Shown piece by piece: positions 50,612-54,282 of a stretch of DNA of 54,282 nt. Numbering within the stretch: position 1 is the stretch's first letter; every line of letters begins with the position of its first letter. Source of the stretch: Candidatus Omnitrophota bacterium (GTDB taxonomy: Bacteria > Omnitrophota > Gorgyraeia > Zapsychrales > Fredricksoniimonadaceae); the NCBI GenBank assembly GCA_015232565.1, contig JADFZK010000016.1, positions 1-54,282 of the forward strand, in the 5' to 3' direction. The notes under the pieces were generated by a model, which was not told where the DNA came from, made no database searches, and saw only the letters and a list, made by a program, of their open reading frames with translations. The position numbers were made by a program, and so were the translations under genes.

Positions 50612-51879
50612 ACACACCTGAAAGCAAGACCGTAAAAGCTTCGCCTCATTGGCTTTTAAGCCCCTGGGCCATACTGGCCGGGGTGGTGCTCGGCTGTGTG
50701 ATCGGGATTAAATATAAAAGCCTGGCGGAGTATTTAACCATTCCGGCTGATATCTTCCTGGCGCTTATCCAAATGTGTGTTATTCCGATCATTGTTACGG
50801 CTGTTATTTCCAGCTTGTCCCGTCTGGTCGCCCGGCGAGTATCGGGCCGTTTCTTAAGCCGCCTGGCGGTCGTTTTTATTTCCGGGTTGATCTTTGCGAG
50901 CCTGGTGGGGCTGGTGGCCGGAGTCTTGGGCCGGCCGGGTGAGAATCTGGATGAAAGCGCCCGCGCGCGTATCGGGCAGATGATCTTAAAGTATGAAGTT
51001 GAGGCGACCAATAAAGATTCTGCGGAGTCCGGTCAATTATCGGTATTCCTGAAAGGCATGGTGCCGGCGAATGTATTTAAAGCCTTTAGCCAGGGGCAAA
51101 TGCTGGCTATCCTTTTCTTTTGTATTGCTTTTGGCATTGCGCTGGGATTTGTGCGTACGTCGGCCGCCAGAGTTACGTCTTTGGTAATGGAAGCGCTTTA
51201 TGAAGCGTTCCAGAAATTATTCAGCTGGGTAATGTATGTACTGCCTTTTGGCTTGTGTGTGCTTTTTGCGTCGCAAGTTTCGCATATGGGGTTGACGATC
51301 TTTAAAACCTTGATCAAGTTCATCGGCGTATTTTATTTAACCGCTTTCTTTCTGTTCGTTTTTTATAACACGCTGATCTGGTGGCGTCGGGGCGGTGGGT
51401 ACTTTCAACCGGTCATTGCGTTGAGAGAGACTTTTCTGGTGGCGCTCGGCACGTCCAGCAGTTATGCCACCATGCCTTCCGCGATGCGCTGTTTACGGGA
51501 AAAGTTAAATGTGGATAAGACCACCGCCAATCTGGTGATCCCTTTAGGTGTTAGTGTGCATCCGCAAGGTAAAGTGATGTATTTCGTTCTGGCGACTATA
51601 CTTATAGCCCAGGTATATAACGTTTCTTTGGGTTTTCAGGGGATCATGATCGCGTTGATCGGCTCGATCTTCGCGGCCATGGGCGCAACGGGTATCCCTG
51701 GCCCGGCGACTTTGTCTATCCTGGCGGTCGTGCTGACGCCCCTGGGGTTGCCCGCCCAGACGGCGGTGATCCTGTTAATGGCGATCGATCCGTTGACTAA
51801 TCCTGTGCTGACCGTAGTCAATATTTTTGGTAATTGTACCGCTACCGTACTGGCGGAGGAGCGCCCGGCGGTCAGATAA
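50608..51879 (+). CDS. SLC1/DAACS-type symporter with altered signature (paralog C)
   Basis: The 423-residue protein begins with GTG 50608 and MNTPESKTVKASPHWLLSPW. The HP1 serines are kept (LGTSSSYATMPSA). HPQGK (residues 318-322) replaces NMDGT. In helix 8 the positions of GltPh Asp390, Asp394, Arg397, Asn401 and Asp405 are Asp, Asn, Leu, Asn and Asn. As in paralog A a lysine stands at the Thr314 position near the sodium site, which might replace a cation. It is coupled to the binding protein before it and ended by a terminator. Confidence 0.82.
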   Translation: MNTPESKTVKASPHWLLSPWAILAGVVLGCVIGIKYKSLAEYLTIPADIFLALIQMCVIPIIVTAVISSLSRLVARRVSGRFLSRLAVVFISGLIFASLVGLVAGVLGRPGENLDESARARIGQMILKYEVEATNKDSAESGQLSVFLKGMVPANVFKAFSQGQMLAILFFCIAFGIALGFVRTSAARVTSLVMEALYEAFQKLFSWVMYVLPFGLCVLFASQVSHMGLTIFKTLIKFIGVFYLTAFFLFVFYNTLIWWRRGGGYFQPVIALRETFLVALGTSSSYATMPSAMRCLREKLNVDKTTANLVIPLGVSVHPQGKVMYFVLATILIAQVYNVSLGFQGIMIALIGSIFAAMGATGIPGPATLSILAVVLTPLGLPAQTAVILLMAIDPLTNPVLTVVNIFGNCTATVLAEERPAVR

Positions 51880-51916
51880 GGATTGCCAGAAGGTGGAAAA
51901 TCGTATCCGGTAAACA

Positions 51917-51948
51917 CTAAAAGCCATTGTGGCTTTTAGAATTTAATA
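51917..51948 (+). terminator. Terminator after symporter C
   Basis: CTAAAAGCC (51917-51925) and GGCTTTTAG (51931-51939) form a perfect 9-bp stem with a five-base loop, followed by AATTTAATAATT. It separates the operon from the second binding protein. Confidence 0.65.
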
Positions 51949-51985
51949 ATTGATCGATATTACGCGATCAGGAAATGGAGTAAAA

Positions 51986-52771
51986 ATGAAAAAAGCGGTC
52001 ATTCTTCTGTTGATAGGTTTGGTGGCGTTGATCCCGTCCTTTTGTATGGCGCAATCGGTGAAAGAGATCACTCTGGTTTATGAAGACCAGGAGTCGTTTC
52101 CGGATATCATGGGCGATCAGGCAGTGTTGGAGACCAAGCCCGGGGTGGTTATCGAGCTGGTAAGGCTGTTGGAGCAAAAGATGGGGATCAAGATCAATTT
52201 ACAGCGTCATCCGTGGAAGAAGTGCCTGGACCTCGTAAAGGCCGGGGAAGTGGATGGCGTCATTTTGGGTAGCTACAACAAAGAGCGGGGAGAAGTGCTG
52301 GCGTATCCCATGAAGGGCGATCAGGTAGACACCTCACGGCAGATCACCAGTATGACCTTTACCTTTTACAAGCGCAAGGGTGAGGAGCTGGCGTGGGATG
52401 GTAAAGACCTGGCAAATTTTACCGGTAAGATCGGGGCGCCGACGGGTTATTCTATTGTAGGCGATCTAAAAGCCAAGGGCTATGAGGTGGACGAAGCGGT
52501 TACGGTTATCAATAACCTGGAAAGCCTGGTGGCTGGCTGGGTGGATATTGTGGCTGAGCTGGATACACAGGCCGACTATATACTGGCCAATAATCCGGAG
52601 CTGAATGCCAAGATAGAAAAAGTCTCGCCGGCGATCATAACCAAGCCGTACTATAATATTTTCTCAAAGAAGCTGGCCCAGCAAGACCCCGAGTTTACCG
52701 CCAAATTCTGGGAGGTCTTAACAGAGCTGACGCAAACCCAGTACAAAACACTGGCGGCCAAGTATTATTAA
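51986..52771 (+). CDS. Second periplasmic substrate-binding protein
   Basis: ATG 51986 follows GGAG by five bases. The 261-residue protein has a signal peptide (VILLLIGLVALIPSFCMAQ) and the fold of SBP_bac_3: ITLVYEDQESFPDIMG, VVIELVRLLEQKMGIKINLQ, then VDGVILGSYNKERG and the ligand-cleft segment IGAPTGYSIV. It differs much from the protein at 49769 and probably binds another ligand. A terminator lies before it, but no promoter is clear; AATTTAATAATTG in front is A+T-rich. It may serve symporter A or B, which lack a neighbouring binding protein. Confidence 0.75.
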   Translation: MKKAVILLLIGLVALIPSFCMAQSVKEITLVYEDQESFPDIMGDQAVLETKPGVVIELVRLLEQKMGIKINLQRHPWKKCLDLVKAGEVDGVILGSYNKERGEVLAYPMKGDQVDTSRQITSMTFTFYKRKGEELAWDGKDLANFTGKIGAPTGYSIVGDLKAKGYEVDEAVTVINNLESLVAGWVDIVAELDTQADYILANNPELNAKIEKVSPAIITKPYYNIFSKKLAQQDPEFTAKFWEVLTELTQTQYKTLAAKYY

Positions 52772-52853
52772 AAGCGGGACACATTGTATTAACCGGGGCA
52801 CATTGAACTGTTTCGAAGGGTGATGCCCGGGATCGACAGCAAGCAATGGCCGA

Positions 52854-52905
52854 ACACGCGCCTGGCTCCACACAGTGAAGGAGCCTGGCGCGTGTTTCTT
52901 TTTAA
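52854..52905 (+). terminator. Long rho-independent terminator
   Basis: ACACGCGCCTGGCTCC (52854-52869) pairs with GGAGCCTGGCGCGTGT (52880-52895) over 15 of 16 positions, with a ten-base loop and then TTCTTTTT. It closes the phosphonate/transport region. Confidence 0.85.
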
Positions 52906-52977
52906 TGAACTGTACCTCGGGCAACTTAGTACTTGTGGCCAACAGAAGGAAGGTGTGTAATCTTATAGTACAATGGT

Positions 52978-53006
52978 TTGACAGTTTATATTACAAGTGG
53001 TAATAT
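52978..53006 (+). promoter_or_regulatory. Strong promoter with overlapping inverted-repeat operator
   Basis: TTGACA (52978-52983) and TAATAT (53001-53006) are 17 bases apart, close to consensus. ATATTAC (52988-52994) and GTAATAT (53000-53006) form an inverted repeat with a five-base gap that covers the -10 box. The HTH antitoxin encoded next is the likely repressor. Confidence 0.75.
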
Positions 53007-53062
53007 TGGATCGTTAGCAATGTTTGTTTATGACGGGTTTATTTAGGAAGGCCGGGTGTTTT

Positions 53063-53851
53063 ATGGATATCAATTTTGGGCAGAAAGTTGGTCAACGGAT
53101 CAAAGAATTGCGCGAGCAGAACGGCATTTCTCAGGAACGGGTTGCCAGGGCGCTCGGTATGCACAGGGTTGCGCTGTCTCAAGTGGAGAATGGCGAACGC
53201 AAGCTAAGCGCAGAGGAACTTTCCGGGATTGCCAAGTTCTTTCATATCGGGACGGACGCTTTCTTAAATCCCGGCGCAGAGGTTAAGGTTGCGTTTGAAA
53301 AGAAGATCAGAGTTGAGCGGCAGGAAATTCGTATTAGCGTACCGCAAAAGAAGCTTGGCAAGTTCAAGGAGGTCTTGCTTTATATTCTCAATAAAGTCGG
53401 GTCTAGGCCTAATGTTGGGGAAACGGTCCTTTACAAGCTTCTTTATTTCATTGATTTCGATTTCTATGAGAAATACGAGGAACAGCTTATTGGGGCGACA
53501 TATCTTAGACTTCCGCACGGGCCCGCACCGGTTGAATTTGCCGAGATAGTTAAGGACATGGAAGCCAACAAGGAGCTGGAGAAGATTAACAGTAAATTCT
53601 TTCAGTATCCCCAGAAGAAGTATTTGCCGCTCAGAGAGCCTGACTTGCAACGGTTGAGCGCTAGAGAAGCCGACTTTATTGATGAAGTCTTGGCCAGGCT
53701 TTCGCATATGAAGGCGGTAGAGATCAGCGATTATTCGCATCGTGATGTGCCCTGGATGACGACGGAGGATGGCGAGATCATCGATTATGAGTCTGTTTTC
53801 TATCGCACACCACCCTATTCAGTGAGGTCTTACAGTGAAGAAGTTCAATGA
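53063..53851 (+). CDS. XRE-HTH plus Panacea (DUF4065) antitoxin
   Basis: ATG 53063 gives a ~262-residue protein; an earlier in-frame ATG at 53030 is possible. Residues ~6-65 are an XRE helix-turn-helix (VGQRIKELREQNGISQERV, then MHRVALSQVENGERKLS). After a strand-rich linker, residues ~105-240 are the Panacea/DUF4065 domain: GETVLYKLLYFIDFDFYEKY, YLRLPHGPAPVEF and LPLREPDL. In known systems this domain neutralises diverse toxins and the HTH represses the operon. It overlaps the toxin gene by 17 bases. Confidence 0.85.
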   Translation: MDINFGQKVGQRIKELREQNGISQERVARALGMHRVALSQVENGERKLSAEELSGIAKFFHIGTDAFLNPGAEVKVAFEKKIRVERQEIRISVPQKKLGKFKEVLLYILNKVGSRPNVGETVLYKLLYFIDFDFYEKYEEQLIGATYLRLPHGPAPVEFAEIVKDMEANKELEKINSKFFQYPQKKYLPLREPDLQRLSAREADFIDEVLARLSHMKAVEISDYSHRDVPWMTTEDGEIIDYESVFYRTPPYSVRSYSEEVQ

Positions 53852-54263
53852 TGTAAGACGGCTTCCTGAGTTTGAGAAAGAGGTTAGAAGATTCTTGAAA
53901 AGATTCTCGTCGTTGGAAGAGGATTTAAAAGTGTTTGAAGACAAACAATTGGTGCTATTTCATAAACTGGGAGTTGATAATGGCGGTGTTGTGCAGATCA
54001 CGGGCCTGGGATTTGCTGAGCCGAAGATCTTTAAAGCCAGAAAGTTCGCCTGTAAGTCGTTGAAAGGGCGCGGTGTGCAGAGCGGCATCAGGGTCATTTA
54101 TGCCTATTTTTCTATTAAAGATGCCATTGAGTACATTGAATTATATTTTAAAGCTGATAAGGAGAACGAGGATAGGGAGCGTATCAAAGTGAAATATTTC
54201 GGTAAATCAAGGGAACTGCCGGGAAGTAGGGAACGGTCAATAGATCGTTACCCCCCTGAATGA
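53835..54263 (+). CDS. RelE/HigB-like toxin partner
   Basis: GTG 53835 opens a 142-residue protein overlapping the antitoxin. FEKEVRRFLKRFSSLEEDL is the N-terminal helical part, and the C-terminal part GIRVIYAYFSIKDAIEYIEL and YFKADKENEDRERIK is the strand-turn-helix end of RelE/ParE-superfamily toxins, which cleave mRNA on the ribosome or poison gyrase. The basic residues after the last strand fit an RNA-acting toxin. It is longer than RelE (~90 residues). Its place behind a Panacea antitoxin gives the best evidence of function. Confidence 0.75.
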   Translation: MKKFNDVRRLPEFEKEVRRFLKRFSSLEEDLKVFEDKQLVLFHKLGVDNGGVVQITGLGFAEPKIFKARKFACKSLKGRGVQSGIRVIYAYFSIKDAIEYIELYFKADKENEDRERIKVKYFGKSRELPGSRERSIDRYPPE

Positions 54264-54282
54264 GTGACATCTTCCAGTTGAG

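Noticed and set aside
52772-52830. GGGACACATTG and GGGGCACATTG as an insertion-sequence end
   Set aside because: The two 11-base words are similar, but there is no transposase, target duplication or inverted partner.

Overview
The window reads as a chromosomal segment of an uncultured Gram-negative bacterium, most likely Candidatus Omnitrophota. The best single clue is the 1391-residue protein at 4861-9036: its N-terminal export region and its C-terminal tail match a frame I recognise from large Omnitrophota proteins. An outer membrane is implied by a LolA-like carrier, lipobox lipoproteins, a PagL-like lipid A deacylase and an LpxL-like acyltransferase. Every gene I can support lies on the + strand, and many overlap by 1-20 bases. 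I see no rRNA, tRNA, CRISPR array or intact transposase.

Region 1 (1-13.4 kb) is an accessory patchwork. It starts with a frameshifted metallophosphoesterase and an RNA-ligase remnant. A two-gene nucleotidyltransferase module follows, bracketed by copies of a 13-bp motif. Then come a phosphatase, a DEDDh exonuclease, a PNPOx-like protein, a secreted MsrB, the modular radical-SAM protein, a DUF4143 ATPase and an SPFH/zinc-ribbon plus TPR/zinc-ribbon pair. A ~290-bp segment (3' half of msrB plus its terminator and downstream region) is duplicated 6.9 kb away, with a third partial copy in between; each copy precedes a different gene.

Region 2 (13.5-40.0 kb) is a large biosynthetic cluster of the aryl-polyene/flexirubin type. 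It has three complete ketosynthases, two truncated ketosynthase-like partners, three acyl carrier proteins, a ketoreductase, two hotdog dehydratases, a thioesterase, two adenylate-forming ligases, two membrane acyltransferases and a condensation-like acyltransferase. It also has a DUF2062 glycosyltransferase and export genes (LolA-like, MMPL, DUF3261 lipoprotein). It departs from the textbook cluster in having no aromatic ammonia-lyase, three radical-SAM enzymes (one fused to a dehydratase-like hotdog domain) and two FAD oxidoreductases. The likely product is an acyl-polyene-type lipid assembled at the inner membrane and moved to the outer membrane.

Region 3 (40.0-52.8 kb) combines phosphonate biosynthesis with unusual transport. 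PEP mutase (fused to a cytidylyltransferase), phosphonopyruvate decarboxylase and an aminotransferase should make 2-aminoethylphosphonate, possibly CMP-activated. Around them are three paralogous SLC1-type symporters with a rewritten family signature, two periplasmic substrate-binding proteins with no ABC permease, an exported amidohydrolase, a PAP2 phosphatase and a secreted beta-propeller protein.

Region 4 (52.8-54.3 kb) is a toxin-antitoxin pair: an XRE plus Panacea (DUF4065) antitoxin and a RelE-like toxin, behind a strong promoter that overlaps an inverted-repeat operator.
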